Notes under the pieces: generated by a model
Databases searched by the model: none
What the model saw: only the letters and a program-made list of their open reading frames with translations
What the model was told of the DNA's origin: nothing
In this document: positions 1 through 8,217 of the stretch, piece by piece
Numbering within the stretch: position 1 is the first letter of the stretch
How the letters are laid out: each line of letters starts with the position of its first letter
Made by a program: the position numbers and the translations under genes
Assembly (NCBI RefSeq): GCF_026162625.1
Contig: NZ_JAOTBD010000002.1
Location: forward strand, 62,001-126,000
DNA from: Paracoccus beibuensis
GTDB lineage: Bacteria; Pseudomonadota; Alphaproteobacteria; Rhodobacterales; Rhodobacteraceae
DNA: 64,000 nucleotides
Reading direction: 5' to 3'

Positions 1-1
1 G

Positions 2-94
2 CAGCGTGCAGTTTATGCCGCGCTCAGGGGGCGGATGGATGGCCCGTCGGGTGACCTGCATGCACTTGCGCTGACAACCAAGGCGCCCGACTGA
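2..94 (+). CDS. bolA: BolA-family protein, C-terminal end (5' end outside window)
   Basis: Only the last 30 codons are present, ending in TGA at 92-94. The frame reads QRAVYAALRGRMDG followed by HALALTTKAP, which matches the conserved BolA C-terminus (R-x-VY-x-AL, then IHAL-x-L-x-T). BolA proteins pair with monothiol glutaredoxins through a shared [2Fe-2S] cluster, and the next gene downstream is exactly such a glutaredoxin, about 60 bases away on the same strand. Context and the terminal motif agree, but most of the protein lies outside the window. Confidence 0.75.
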   Translation, partial: QRAVYAALRGRMDGPSGDLHALALTTKAPD

Positions 95-153
95 TCCTTT
101 GATGCTAATCCCGGCCCGCCATAGGGGGGCTTTCGACCAAAAGGACCGCCCAG

Positions 154-516
154 ATGAGCGAAGTGAAAACCCGGATTCAGGATTTGATCGACAGCAACGA
201 CGTCGTTCTGTTCATGAAGGGGACGAAGGAAATGCCGCAGTGCGGCTTCTCGAGCCGCGTCGCCGGGGTCTTGAACTACATGGGCGTTCCGTTCCTCGAC
301 GTGAACGTTTTGGCAGACAGCGATGTTCGGCAGGGAATCAAGGACTTTTCGGATTGGCCGACGATCCCGCAGCTTTATGTGAAGGGCGAATTTGTGGGCG
401 GTTGCGACATCATCACCGAGATGACGCTGTCGGGCGAACTGGACCAGTTGCTGGATAACAAGGGCGTATCCTTTGACAAAGTGGCCGCCGACAAGATCCG
501 CGAAGCAAACGCCTGA
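154..516 (+). CDS. grxD: Monothiol glutaredoxin, Grx4 family
   Basis: A 120-residue protein with the monothiol active site CGFS inside QCGFSSR (about residue 30), plus the [19 protein letters not shown] block that forms the glutathione and Fe-S binding face of the thioredoxin fold. Family members hold a bridging [2Fe-2S] cluster with BolA partners and act in iron-sulfur trafficking in the cytoplasm. The bolA-like gene immediately upstream supports this. The ATG follows a purine-rich AAAGGA. Length is normal for the family. Confidence 0.95.
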   Translation: MSEVKTRIQDLIDSNDVVLFMKGTKEMPQCGFSSRVAGVLNYMGVPFLDVNVLADSDVRQGIKDFSDWPTIPQLYVKGEFVGGCDIITEMTLSGELDQLLDNKGVSFDKVAADKIREANA

Positions 517-518
517 TA

Positions 519-533
519 GTCGTCTTAGACGAC
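519..533 (+). terminator. Small hairpin after grxD
   Basis: GTCGTC-TTA-GACGAC is a perfect six-base-pair inverted repeat three bases after the grxD stop codon. It is followed by AATTCTCTT rather than a clean T-tract, so it may be a weak terminator or a 3'-end stabiliser. Confidence 0.35.
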
Positions 534-575
534 AATTCTCTTGATCTCTACACCTTATGGTGGAAGAGTTTGAGG

Positions 576-1046
576 ATGGGACACAGTTTCACATTTGTGA
601 TCCATGAGCGGGATCACTTCGTGGCGCGGGACATGGGTCAGGGTCTGATCAATGCCGCGCCGGGAAGCTCTGTCTTCCATTCCCCGACAGCGTCGCCCTG
701 CCCTGCCGAAGTCCTTGCTTTCAGCAGCATCAACGTCCTCATCACAGATGCTTCGGTTGCCGAGGTTGGTGACCTCCCTGTTGCGCATCCTTGGTTGACA
801 CAAGGCTGGCCCGTCGTGCTGCGGATGGGTTTCGATTCGGTCGACACGATCTGCGCCAAAGGATGGCATGTTCTGACGGCGCCGTTCAATTGGGATGACC
901 TCCGGGACCTGGTTCAACGCCTGACGTTCATCAGATCGCATCAGGCCGTGACAGAGGACGGTCTTCATCCTCCCGCCGGTATCATTCGCGACCCGGCGGG
1001 TGGTTCGTGCGCCCGCGCCTTTCCTGCAGCTTTGCAGCAAGCGTGA
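576..1046 (+). CDS. Receiver-like (pseudo-REC) domain protein
   Basis: A 156-residue protein. The first ~115 residues have the outline of a response-regulator receiver fold: a hydrophobic first strand followed by an acidic patch (FTFVIHERD), a third strand ending in Asp (INVLITDAS), a GWPVVLR strand and a final LTAPFNWDDLRDLVQRL helix. The usual KPF near the end reads APF, so the conserved Lys is missing and phosphorylation signalling would be atypical. ATG 576 is preferred because GGAAGA lies about eight bases upstream. A TTG at 570 is the alternative. The last ~20 codons overlap the 3' end of the opposite-strand holin-like gene. The family call is by eye and uncertain. Confidence 0.5.
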   Translation: MGHSFTFVIHERDHFVARDMGQGLINAAPGSSVFHSPTASPCPAEVLAFSSINVLITDASVAEVGDLPVAHPWLTQGWPVVLRMGFDSVDTICAKGWHVLTAPFNWDDLRDLVQRLTFIRSHQAVTEDGLHPPAGIIRDPAGGSCARAFPAALQQA

Positions 1047-1620
1047 CGCCGACCGCAAACGCCCAGATCAGCCTCGTCGTCGTCCTCGTTGCACGAGGGG
1101 CAGTCCCGGGTCCCAAGTCAGCACGATCTCTGGTTGGCGTCGGTAACGCAGGCCCTCCGGCGCGGATGCCGACCGAAGGCAGAGATCCGAATACCCTTCG
1201 CTCTGCATCATCCGCCAGCTTTGCGGCACGATAACTTGCTTCATCCATCAGTGCATGTGCACGGTTCTCGGCCATGTCGACAAGCCGAGACGCCTCGGCT
1301 CGCGCCCGCTCGACCGTCGCATCCGTCGCCAGCGTCGCGCGCGCTTGGACCTCTCTTTTCAGGTCTTCGGTCGTCGGCATTTCGTGATTCCGACGCGACG
1401 ACATCGTGAACAGGATCGCGGCAATCAGCGCAAAGCCCGCACCCATCGCGAGCGACGCAAGCCCTGCCCCCCAGCCAAGCGTTTCTGCCAGAAACGACCA
1501 CAGCGCCGCCAGCAGGAAGCCTGCTCCAATCATTCCGACAATGCCAGCCGCCGCCTTCAGCGCGGCGCGGCGGACTGTGTCGCCCGCCGCCAGTTGCAAT
1601 CGTCTGGCGAAATCGAACAT
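982..1620 (-). CDS. Phage-holin-family (Holin-X-like) membrane protein
   Basis: A 212-residue protein. Two hydrophobic segments near the N-terminus (about residues 23-45 and 52-73) are separated by a short turn containing GWGAG. A charged, alanine-rich predicted coiled coil with many Arg and Glu follows, then a further hydrophobic stretch near residue 190 (LIWAFAVGVTLAA). This layout fits the small 'phage holin family' inner-membrane proteins that are common in alphaproteobacterial chromosomes and usually sit beside DUF883 proteins, as here (ten bases from the next gene). It is probably an envelope-stress or membrane-organising protein rather than a lysis holin; that role is inference. Confidence 0.7.
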   Translation of the reverse strand: MFDFARRLQLAAGDTVRRAALKAAAGIVGMIGAGFLLAALWSFLAETLGWGAGLASLAMGAGFALIAAILFTMSSRRNHEMPTTEDLKREVQARATLATDATVERARAEASRLVDMAENRAHALMDEASYRAAKLADDAERRVFGSLPSVGIRAGGPALPTPTRDRADLGPGTAPRATRTTTRLIWAFAVGVTLAAKLQERRGRTNHPPGRE

Positions 1621-1630
1621 CGCCGGCTCC

Positions 1631-2062
1631 TCAGCGGCGCGACAGCATCAGGCCGATCAGGAAGCCGACGCCGGCCGCGATGCCGAGTGCTTGGGCCGGG
1701 TGGCGGCGAACCATGCCTGACAGCTCGTCATAGCGGTCCTCGGCAAAATGGGCGACGTCTTGCGCCGTCTGCTGTCCGCTATCATAGAGGTGAGCCGCTT
1801 GATGGCGGGCACGTTCTGCGTAGTCCTGGCCTACTTCGCGTGCACGGTTGGCATAATCACGACCCGCCTCCAATGCCTCGCTAGCCAAAGCGGCGCCGCG
1901 ACCGGAAAGGCCGTCTGAGCCCGTATCCTGCGAAAGCTTACCGGTCGCGTAGCGCGCCTCGTCTTCGATCCTGCTTGCGCCGTTCCTGAGGTCGCGCATC
2001 GCGTCATTCGCCGCAGCGTTCGCGTTGCGCTTCAGTTCGTCAGTGGTCGGATTATGTGCCAT
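1631..2062 (-). CDS. DUF883/ElaB/YqjD-type membrane-anchored protein
   Basis: A 143-residue protein starting MAHNPTTDELKRNA. It has a long hydrophilic amphipathic helix region with repeated Ala/Arg/Asp heptad-like spacing, then RRHPAQALGIAAG and a single C-terminal glycine-rich membrane segment ending LMLSRR. This is the signature of the DUF883 group (E. coli ElaB and YqjD, C-tail-anchored and stationary-phase linked). The ATG at 2062 is preceded by AAGGAA. A longer in-frame extension to 2209 has no family-like sequence and was rejected. It is probably co-transcribed with the holin-like gene that follows. Confidence 0.8.
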   Translation of the reverse strand: MAHNPTTDELKRNANAAANDAMRDLRNGASRIEDEARYATGKLSQDTGSDGLSGRGAALASEALEAGRDYANRAREVGQDYAERARHQAAHLYDSGQQTAQDVAHFAEDRYDELSGMVRRHPAQALGIAAGVGFLIGLMLSRR

Positions 2063-2304
2063 TTCGGTTCCTTCCCGTGGTGTCTTATGTCGAAAGAACA
2101 ACAAGAAGCTTACAATTTCGTTCCGCGACAGGATGCACAATGCCGGCACAACCGACGGATTTGTTGAAGAGAGCGTGGTAACAAGCGGGGACTTCCAACC
2201 GGCACTCATTGCTGGAATGCTAGTAGATCAACCTCGGTCAGCCCTCTGACAAAGGCGGACAGCGTGCAGAGTTTCGTGTGTCGGATCACGAACGGAGACG
2301 GTGC

Positions 2305-3903
2305 TTAAACAAGCTCGGCGATCTTCGCCTTTGCTCGCAATGCCGTCTGCCTCCAAGTCCGCTCATTCTCAACCCATTCACGGCCGGCTTTCCCGAACGC
2401 AGCGCGCAGCACAGCGTCATTAATCAGCCGTTCGAGGGAATCGGCCAACGACTTCACGCAGCCTTTCTTGAAAACCAAACCGGTTTCCTCGTGCTGAACC
2501 ATTTCAGCAAGCGCCTGAACAGACGACGAAATAACTGCCTTTTCCATGGCGAAGGCCTCGAGCGGCTTCATTGGTGAAACCATCTCGGTCACCGGCTGCG
2601 GCTTTCGGGGGAACGGCGCGATGTCGATAAGCGAATAATGCGCCTCCACCTCTTCGTGAGGAATGCGCCCGGGCATGATCAGCTTTTCGGCCAATCCGCC
2701 TTCGGCGGCAAAGTTCTCGATCGCCGTCGTGATGGGTCCTTTGTCGTTCCCGGAGACATTTTCATTCCCGATCAACATCAGTCTGAAATCAATGCCGCGG
2801 TTCACCAGGATCGCGCATGCTTCCGCAAGGTCATCGAGGCCCTCATACTGAACGAAGGAGCCGATGTAGCCGATGACCGGCGTGCCGGGCGGAATGCCAA
2901 GCTTGGCAGCCAGCTCTACATCGCGTCCTCTCGGGGTGAACCGACTAGGGTCGCAGGAGTTCGGAAGGAGCGATATTTGTTTGGCGGGAACGCCCCTCTT
3001 CTGCAATTCCTCAGCCATTGCGCCAGTCAGGGTGAAGACGTGATCTGCGTACATCGCAGACATGGCCTCGAGGCCCGCGAGATCTGCATAGGCCGGAGTA
3101 TCAACGAATTCGGGCTCACGCGACCATCTGGTTACTTCCCAGAAGCCACGCACCTCATAGATGAAAGGAACCCCTACTCTTCTAGCGGCAATCTGGGCAG
3201 GAAGTGAAGTGAGGTGGTTCGACGCTGCTATCACCAGGGCGGGCTTCAGCTTCAGGAACTGCTGCTCGAGGGCATCGGCCGACTTGATTAGGTAGTCATG
3301 GCCTTTGTGCGTGTTGCGAGCAGGTGTCAAAGTCCTACGATACCATACACCGTCGATGTAATCTGACTCTTCGACATCGGCGGGATCGATTTCGATCAGA
3401 TCGCATGGAAAGCCGGGGCGCGTCATGCAGATGACGTCATAACCCTCACGCTGCAGCCCCTGCGCTAGGCCATGTGCCCTCGTGGCATAGCCGCCAGATG
3501 AGTATGGCAAAGAATTGTGCAGGAGGTAACAGATCCGATTTTCCACAGGCTCATATCGAGGCGGATTGCGGCGGGTTATTTGCTTCTTGATGGATCCATT
3601 ATCGATCCCCATCCCCTTGAAGAGCCGCTTAGCCTCTTCGAGCCACGCTTGATCTTTCGGACCATCAGAAATCATCGGCTCGATTCGTCGGATGAAGGAC
3701 CTCGCATCGTCGTGTCGCTTCAGGCGGATAGCCGAGCGAACTGCAAGCTTCACGACTGCTGTGGACGATCCGTACTTGAACGACTGCTTGAGCATCTCGA
3801 GCTTGGACGCTTCACGACCCACTTGGCCAAGCGTGATAGCAGCGGTCACCAATGCGTCGCAGGCCTCGGCGGAAGTCATGTCCTCGATATTTCGGATGTT
3901 CAC
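2305..3903 (-). CDS. Glycosyltransferase family 4 protein
   Basis: A 532-residue protein. The first ~120 residues are helical and not recognised. A GT-B glycosyltransferase then begins with YLLHNSLPYSSGGYATR, a glycine-rich donor/acceptor loop typical of GT4 N-domains. The C-domain has VIGYIGSFVQYEGLDDLAEA, then PGRIPHEEVEAHYSLIDIAPFPR, and the retaining-GT EX7E-like region PLEAFAMEKAVISS. It probably transfers a sugar in surface polysaccharide synthesis, but no capsule or LPS genes adjoin it. The start is GTG at 3903, the only start before an upstream in-frame stop. An internal ATG at 3879 is an alternative. The gene is isolated, next to a decayed IS. Confidence 0.85.
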   Translation of the reverse strand: MNIRNIEDMTSAEACDALVTAAITLGQVGREASKLEMLKQSFKYGSSTAVVKLAVRSAIRLKRHDDARSFIRRIEPMISDGPKDQAWLEEAKRLFKGMGIDNGSIKKQITRRNPPRYEPVENRICYLLHNSLPYSSGGYATRAHGLAQGLQREGYDVICMTRPGFPCDLIEIDPADVEESDYIDGVWYRRTLTPARNTHKGHDYLIKSADALEQQFLKLKPALVIAASNHLTSLPAQIAARRVGVPFIYEVRGFWEVTRWSREPEFVDTPAYADLAGLEAMSAMYADHVFTLTGAMAEELQKRGVPAKQISLLPNSCDPSRFTPRGRDVELAAKLGIPPGTPVIGYIGSFVQYEGLDDLAEACAILVNRGIDFRLMLIGNENVSGNDKGPITTAIENFAAEGGLAEKLIMPGRIPHEEVEAHYSLIDIAPFPRKPQPVTEMVSPMKPLEAFAMEKAVISSSVQALAEMVQHEETGLVFKKGCVKSLADSLERLINDAVLRAAFGKAGREWVENERTWRQTALRAKAKIAELV

Positions 3904-4152
3904 GGGTAGCTCGATTTCTTTCCAGCGTTTAAAATCACAAGCGGAGGTTGCAGCAGATGCCGTTCTAGAAAAGGACGTCCCCGTGGTCTAGTCACCAAAT
4001 GTACCAGTGTGACGGCACTCGGCGCGAATGGCCTGACCCTTGCGCCTATCCGATCGGCTGCCAGAACAGGTATCGAGCCGAGATCAATTTCCGTTTGGTA
4101 GCCGATGGTCCGCAAAGCCTGTCGTGAGCGGTCGCAGGACAGCACGCTCAGC

Positions 4153-5731
4153 TCAGCTTGACGGCTTGAAGTTCGAGGGCAGCAGGTCGTCGAGGTGGCC
4201 CTGCGGGTAGCCATTCGTAGTGGCGGCGAGCGTCGCTTTGGGGTAGGCGAAGGACTCTGTATCGTTGATTTTTCAGGTCTCGATTAGCGATACGATGCGG
4301 CCCCAAGCGATGCCGCCTTCGTCGTGACCGGCGAAGAGTGTATTCTTGCGATTGAGGGCGATGGGGCGGATCAGGTTTTCGACCCTGTTTGAGTCGATCT
4401 CCACGCGGCCGTCGAGCAGGAAGGTTTGCAGCCCGTCCCAGTGGTTATGGATATAGGTGAGCTTTCCGCCCAGCCGGGATTTGGCCAAGATCTTGCGACG
4501 TTGCGCCTGCAGCCAGCCGCCGAAGGCGGCCACCAGTGGCGCGGTGCGCGCCTGACGGGCCGAGAGGCGCTGGCCGGGCGATCCGTCGCGGTCGAAGACT
4601 TCCTTGAGCTTGCGCGCGCATGCGCCCAGCAATGCGCCACCCGGATGGGCGCGCCGCCCTTGCGCGAGGGTTTGGTCAGCCGATTGTATCCGGTGCAGCC
4701 GTCGATCTGCAGGATGCCATCGAAGCCGGTGAGGAAGGTCTCGGCATTCTCCCCCCGCCCGTCCGGGGACGTAGAAGTAGACCACATCGGGTGGATCTTT
4801 GCCGCCCCAGGGCCGGTCATCGCGGGCCAGCGCTCAGAGATATCCGGTCTTGGTCGTGCCGCGCCCCGGATCCAGCACCGGGGCAGTGGCGTTCTCCAGG
4901 GCTTACGCGGCCCCACTGGGGCCACGCTCCTCTGCGAACTCCATGAACAACTTGTCGGGCCGCTTCAGATGTTCGGCCAGCCTGTCCACCACGGGCTTCA
5001 AATGGAAAGCGGTCTTGCCGACCCAATCGGCAAGCATGGCACGATGCAGCTCAAGGACGGCCCGCGCCAGGATCTGGCTTTGGCGATATGATGGCAGATG
5101 GTCCGCATATTTGCTCACCAGCACATGGGCGAGGGTTGCCTCCGTCGGCAAGCCACCCATGATCAGGTGGGAAGGCGACGGGGCCTGGGTCACGCCGTCG
5201 GTGCAGGACCGGCGGGCATATTTGGGGCGCACGGTGACAATGACACGCAGCTGTGCCGCGACGATGTCCAGCCGCTCCGCGCGGTCTGCGCCGATCTTGT
5301 GCAGTCGCGATTGTTGCGCCATTTTTCCCAGCGACAATGGCGACACCGCAGCCGCAAGGGCAGCTCAGGCTATCGAGCTTGATCACCTCCTCAATTCGAG
5401 GAAGCGTGGCGGGAAGGTTGCCGATGGTGCGCTTGGGGACGGGTTTGGTTGCCCCGTCACCTGCTTTGGCCGCGCGCTTTTCCTTTTCCGCCTCGACCTC
5501 GACCTCGACCTCGACCAAGACGATGGACAGGTCCTCGAAGGCAAGTTGCCACTCATCCTCGGTCAGCTTTTCCGACCGTTTGCCATGCAGGGCTTGGTTC
5601 AGCTCGACGATCAGATGCTCTTGCCGACGGGTGACGTCGGTCAGTGCCGCCACCGCTTCCATCAACGCCTGCACCGCTGCACGCTGCGCGGCAGGGATGG
5701 TGGAAAGGTCGTTGGCGGGGGCACTCCGCAT
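4153..5731 (-). pseudogene. IS66-family transposase TnpC, frameshifted
   Basis: The N-terminal part (from MRSAPANDLS at 5731) has the leucine-rich helix, an ALHGKRSEKL motif and a CPCGCG zinc-finger-like block. Homology then continues in a second frame (HKIGADRAERLDIV to EHLKRPDKLFM) and a third (VYFYVPGRAG to RPIALNRKNTLFAGHDEGG), ending LPSNFKPSS at 4156. Visible lesions are an extra stretch after CPCGCG, another extra stretch after KLFM, TGA at the expected Trp in KTGYL, loss of an internal segment, and TGA in place of the residue after IVSLIET near 4273. No complete transposase can be made. Confidence 0.85.
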
Positions 5732-5785
5732 AGGCCGAATCTATCACAAAACTCCAGCAAAAACAATAAAAACCAATTGGTTGAT

Positions 5786-6118
5786 TCATTCTGCCGCAGC
5801 CGGTGGGCGGGCCTCCAGCGCCTTCACGCGGCGCTAGTCCAGCCCGGCAAGCAGCGCCTTGAACTGGGCATGGTTCAGCGCCATCACCCCGTCCTTGATT
5901 GCGGGCCAGGCAAAGCGCGCATCCTCCAGCCGCTTGCAGGCCGTCACCAAGCCAGTGCCGTCCCAATAGAGCAGCTTCAGCCTGTCCGCCCGGCGCGAGC
6001 GGAACACAAACACGGAGCCCGTGAACGGATCCTTGCGCAGCACCGATGACACCAGGGCAGCCAGACCATCATGACCCTTGCGCAAGTCGATGGGTTTGGT
6101 CGCAACCATGATCCGCAT
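5786..6118 (-). pseudogene. IS66 TnpB (accessory protein), truncated and nonsense-mutated
   Basis: The frame reads MRIMVATKPIDLRKGHDGLA, continues through VFVFRSRRADRLKLLYWDG and ends KALLAGLD, the conserved IS66 OrfB sequence. A TAG at 5834-5836 replaces the Trp of the usual LDWRRV. The frame beyond it (RRVKALEARPPAAE) runs to TGA at 5786-5788. The first several residues of the normal protein are absent and are replaced by the tail of the adjoining fragment. TnpB is needed for IS66 transposition, so this copy is dead. Confidence 0.8.
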
Positions 6119-6985
6119 CTGGAAGGTCGTGTAGAGGCCGGCGGCATGGACACTGTCGCCGTCCATCGGCAGGTCGCCCGTCGACCAGTTGGCCTCGTTG
6201 TCCCACCGGAAGCCGTCGCTGCGCACGTCCGGCGCGAAGGTCAGGCTCGTGTTCGCCGTCCGCTCCGGGCCGACGTTGCCGAAGGCTTCCTGGAAGAAGC
6301 CCCAGCACTGCGTGACGATCTTCACCCGCTGCTTGGCCGGCCGGGTCGACAGCCAATCGCAGAACTCGCGGACGGTCACCTTCCGGCCCATGGTCTTCTC
6401 GGCGAAGATCTGGATCGTCGTGCGCCTGGCAATCTCCAGGTCCTCGGGCGTCACGTTCACACGCTCCTTGCCCCAGATGATCTTGCTGTCGTTGTAGACC
6501 GGCGGATGCTCCTGGTTGACCTTCAGGGCGTGATCGGCGCCTTCTCCGTACCGCTCCAGCTCGGCGGGGTTGTTCGGGTCGATGTGGTTGACGAACAGGT
6601 TGCCCAGCCAGCTGTCGTTGTAGCCGGCTGAATCGACGCCGCGGCTGATCGCGCCCTGGAAGCTCTTCGACAGGGGATAGCCGGCCTGCGTCACGACGTT
6701 CAGAAGGAAGTTGCCGAACAGGCCGGGCCGTTCCTCGCCTTCCCGCCAGCCCGCCATGTTGTTGAAGGCCAGCCCGTTCGAGACACAGACGTTCCGGGCG
6801 ACATGGCCGCCCGCCCGGTTCTGCATGCCCTGCGAGGCCGCGAAGGAGGTGAAGACCTCGATCAGGTCGACCTCCGAGAAGTCCCATTGGATGTAGAGGT
6901 TGTGGTTGTAGTAGGACGGCGGCATCGGATCGTCCGCGTCCATGGCCTCGATGTTCCCGGTGTCATCAGAGCGCCGAGAGACCAT
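6119..6985 (-). pseudogene. Fragment of a large, possibly beta-helical protein, fused to tnpB
   Basis: An open frame of about 289 codons runs straight into tnpB. It contains repeated short blocks with aromatic and Asn residues (NVCVSNGLAFNNMAGW, GNFLLNVVTQAG, DSWLGNLFVNH) and a late NEANWSTGDLPMDGDSV block. These are reminiscent of right-handed parallel beta-helix surface or secreted proteins. It lacks a signal peptide and a convincing start (the first ATG at 6985 has no matching N-domain), so it looks like an internal piece cut at both ends. I do not recognise the exact family. Confidence 0.5.
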
Positions 6986-7080
6986 GACGTGCCCCTGCTG
7001 CTGTCAGCCCCACCCGCTTGTCGCCCGCCGCGAGGGGCGCCGTGCTGCGCAGGGTGCGCAGTGCCGAAGGAGACTCAGCC

Positions 7081-7362
7081 ATGATGTGGAGACAGGAAGC
7101 CACCGAGATCGTCGCCAACGCAACCCGTCGTCTGCCGGATGATACGCCCCTGCCTGAGCGCAAGAAGGTCATCAACGACGCTTGCCCGTCAAGCTGGCGA
7201 ATGATGAGTTGACCGCAGAAGGCATGGCAAGCTGCACGACGCGATCATCTTGTGCAGTATGGATACAAGCCGCGAACAAAGTCGCAGGCTGAGCGGGAGA
7301 AGGCCGTGGCGGAAGATCTGCCGCTGTTTGATGCGGTGCCGTTAGATGAGAGGGGCCGCTGA
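7081..7362 (+). pseudogene. Degraded phage-type small gene
   Basis: The frame starts MMWRQEATEIVANATRRLP and continues with DDTPLPERKKVINDA, then hits TGA at 7210-7212. After the stop the same frame is again protein-like (KAWQAARRDHLVQYGYKP, ending in LPLFDAVPLDERGR before TGA at 7360). The pattern resembles small hypothetical genes upstream of phage or integrative-element integrases, broken by the stop. The identification is tentative. Confidence 0.4.
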
Positions 7363-7377
7363 ACGGGACATCAGAAG

Positions 7378-7530
7378 ATGCCCGCCGATGTTCGCCGTGC
7401 TGTCTCCGAATGGGCGGAGAAAGGCTTCGAGGTTACAGTCGACATGAAGGACGGCAAGATTTTCGTTGGTGGACAAGGGCGAGCGCCCGGAACCGATGTT
7501 CACCCCTGCGACCTGCTGGACCTATCATGA
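7378..7530 (+). CDS. Small protein overlapping the integrase start
   Basis: A 50-codon frame beginning MPADVRRAVSEWAEKGFEV and ending DLLDLS. Its TGA overlaps the integrase ATG as ATGA (7527-7530), the translational coupling seen for small genes that precede integrases. It has no recognisable HTH, so a role as excisionase is only a guess from position. It may be dead along with its neighbours. Confidence 0.4.
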   Translation: MPADVRRAVSEWAEKGFEVTVDMKDGKIFVGGQGRAPGTDVHPCDLLDLS

Positions 7531-7917
7531 TGACGAAGCGCTTCCTGCCGCCTCACGTCTACGACAAGAAGGGCGTGCTGCATTTCCAGCGGCGCGGCTA
7601 CAAGACAACCAGGATCAACGCCGATGCCGGGACGGCAGCATTCGCGCTGGAATATGCCGCCCTGCTGAACGGGACCACGGTCGCTCCATAGGGCAAGAGC
7701 CGCACGAGCCGCCTCGCAGGCTGTCCGTGATGTACGGGACAAGATCGGCGCGCGAGCCTACGACATCCACGGCCTGCGATACTCGGCCACTGCCGAACTG
7801 GCGGCGGCTGGGTGCAGCGACGAATTGATTGCCTCGATCACAGGGCACAAGACGACGCTGATGATCGTGAAGTATTCCGGACCTGCGCGCCAGAAGGCTC
7901 GCGCGAAGGAGGCTTAA
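7527..7917 (+). pseudogene. Tyrosine recombinase (phage integrase), internally deleted
   Basis: The N-terminal piece (7527-7691) reads MMTKRFLPPHVYDKKGVLHF and then RRGYKTTRINAD, typical of integrase N-domains, and ends at TAG. About 65 codons of C-terminal sequence follow in another frame: YDIHGLRYSATAELAAAG, ITGHKTTLMIVKYSGPAR, ending at TAA 7917. This supplies the catalytic H-x-x-R, the GH box and the Tyr. The core-binding and first catalytic Arg region is missing, so a deletion joined the two ends and shifted the frame. It lies about 116 bases from the 3' end of tRNA-Leu, the usual kind of attachment site for such enzymes. Confidence 0.75.
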
Positions 7918-8033
7918 AGGATGTGCGGAACAGACGTAGATCGAAGCAAGTTTGTTGAGAACGCTGTTGAGAAATCGAATGACAGCGAATCAGTCGTCGT
8001 GCAGAATGGTGAGGTAATCCAATCGAAAGAGCG

Positions 8034-8117
8034 TGGTAGGGGCGGTCGGACTCGAACCGACACTCATTGCTGAAACGGATTTTGAATCCGTCGCGTCTAC
8101 CATTCCGCCACGCCCCC
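8034..8117 (-). tRNA. tRNA-Leu (anticodon CAA)
   Basis: On the minus strand the gene begins GGGGGCGTGGCGGAATGG and ends with TTCGAGTCCGACCGCCCC, then a discriminator A and encoded CCA. The acceptor stem GGGGGCG pairs with CGCCCCT. The anticodon arm is ACGGA-TTCAAAA-TCCGT, giving CAA (reads UUG). A variable arm of leucine type and the T-loop TTCGAGT are present. It runs in the opposite direction to the integrase remnant, with the 3' ends facing each other. Confidence 0.95.
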
Positions 8118-8157
8118 AACATCGTCGACGCTCTTCCGGCACGAGCGAATGCGTAGT

Positions 8158-8185
8158 TTGGGCCGCGCACTTTTGCAAGGCCCAA
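8158..8185 (-). terminator. Hairpin downstream of lipA
   Basis: TTGGGCC and GGCCCAA form a seven-base-pair stem around a 14-base loop, located 33 bases after the lipA stop. There is no T-tract, so termination is only a possibility. It lies between lipA and tRNA-Leu, both on the minus strand. Confidence 0.3.
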
Positions 8186-8217
8186 GACGCGGGCGCCCTG
8201 CCCTCCCGTGGATTCGC

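Larger units (their letters stand above)
4124..6118 (-). mobile_element. Decayed IS66-family insertion sequence remnant
   Basis: On the minus strand this stretch carries a tnpB fragment followed by tnpC of an IS66-family element, both inactivated. Just past the tnpC end, GTGAGCGGTCGC at 4124 resembles the GTAAGCG-type IS66 terminus with one mismatch, and I take it as the candidate element end. The other end is missing: tnpB homology begins abruptly at 6118, where it is joined in frame to an unrelated coding fragment. No tnpA (OrfA) is seen, so the element is truncated as well as mutated. Confidence 0.7.

Noticed and set aside
555-1058. Minus-strand frame of 167 codons
   Set aside because: The plus strand here shows a receiver-like pattern, and the minus product is basic without recognisable features.
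982-1620. Prophage lysis holin
   Set aside because: No endolysin or other phage genes adjoin. The coiled-coil region and DUF883 neighbour fit a chromosomal membrane protein.
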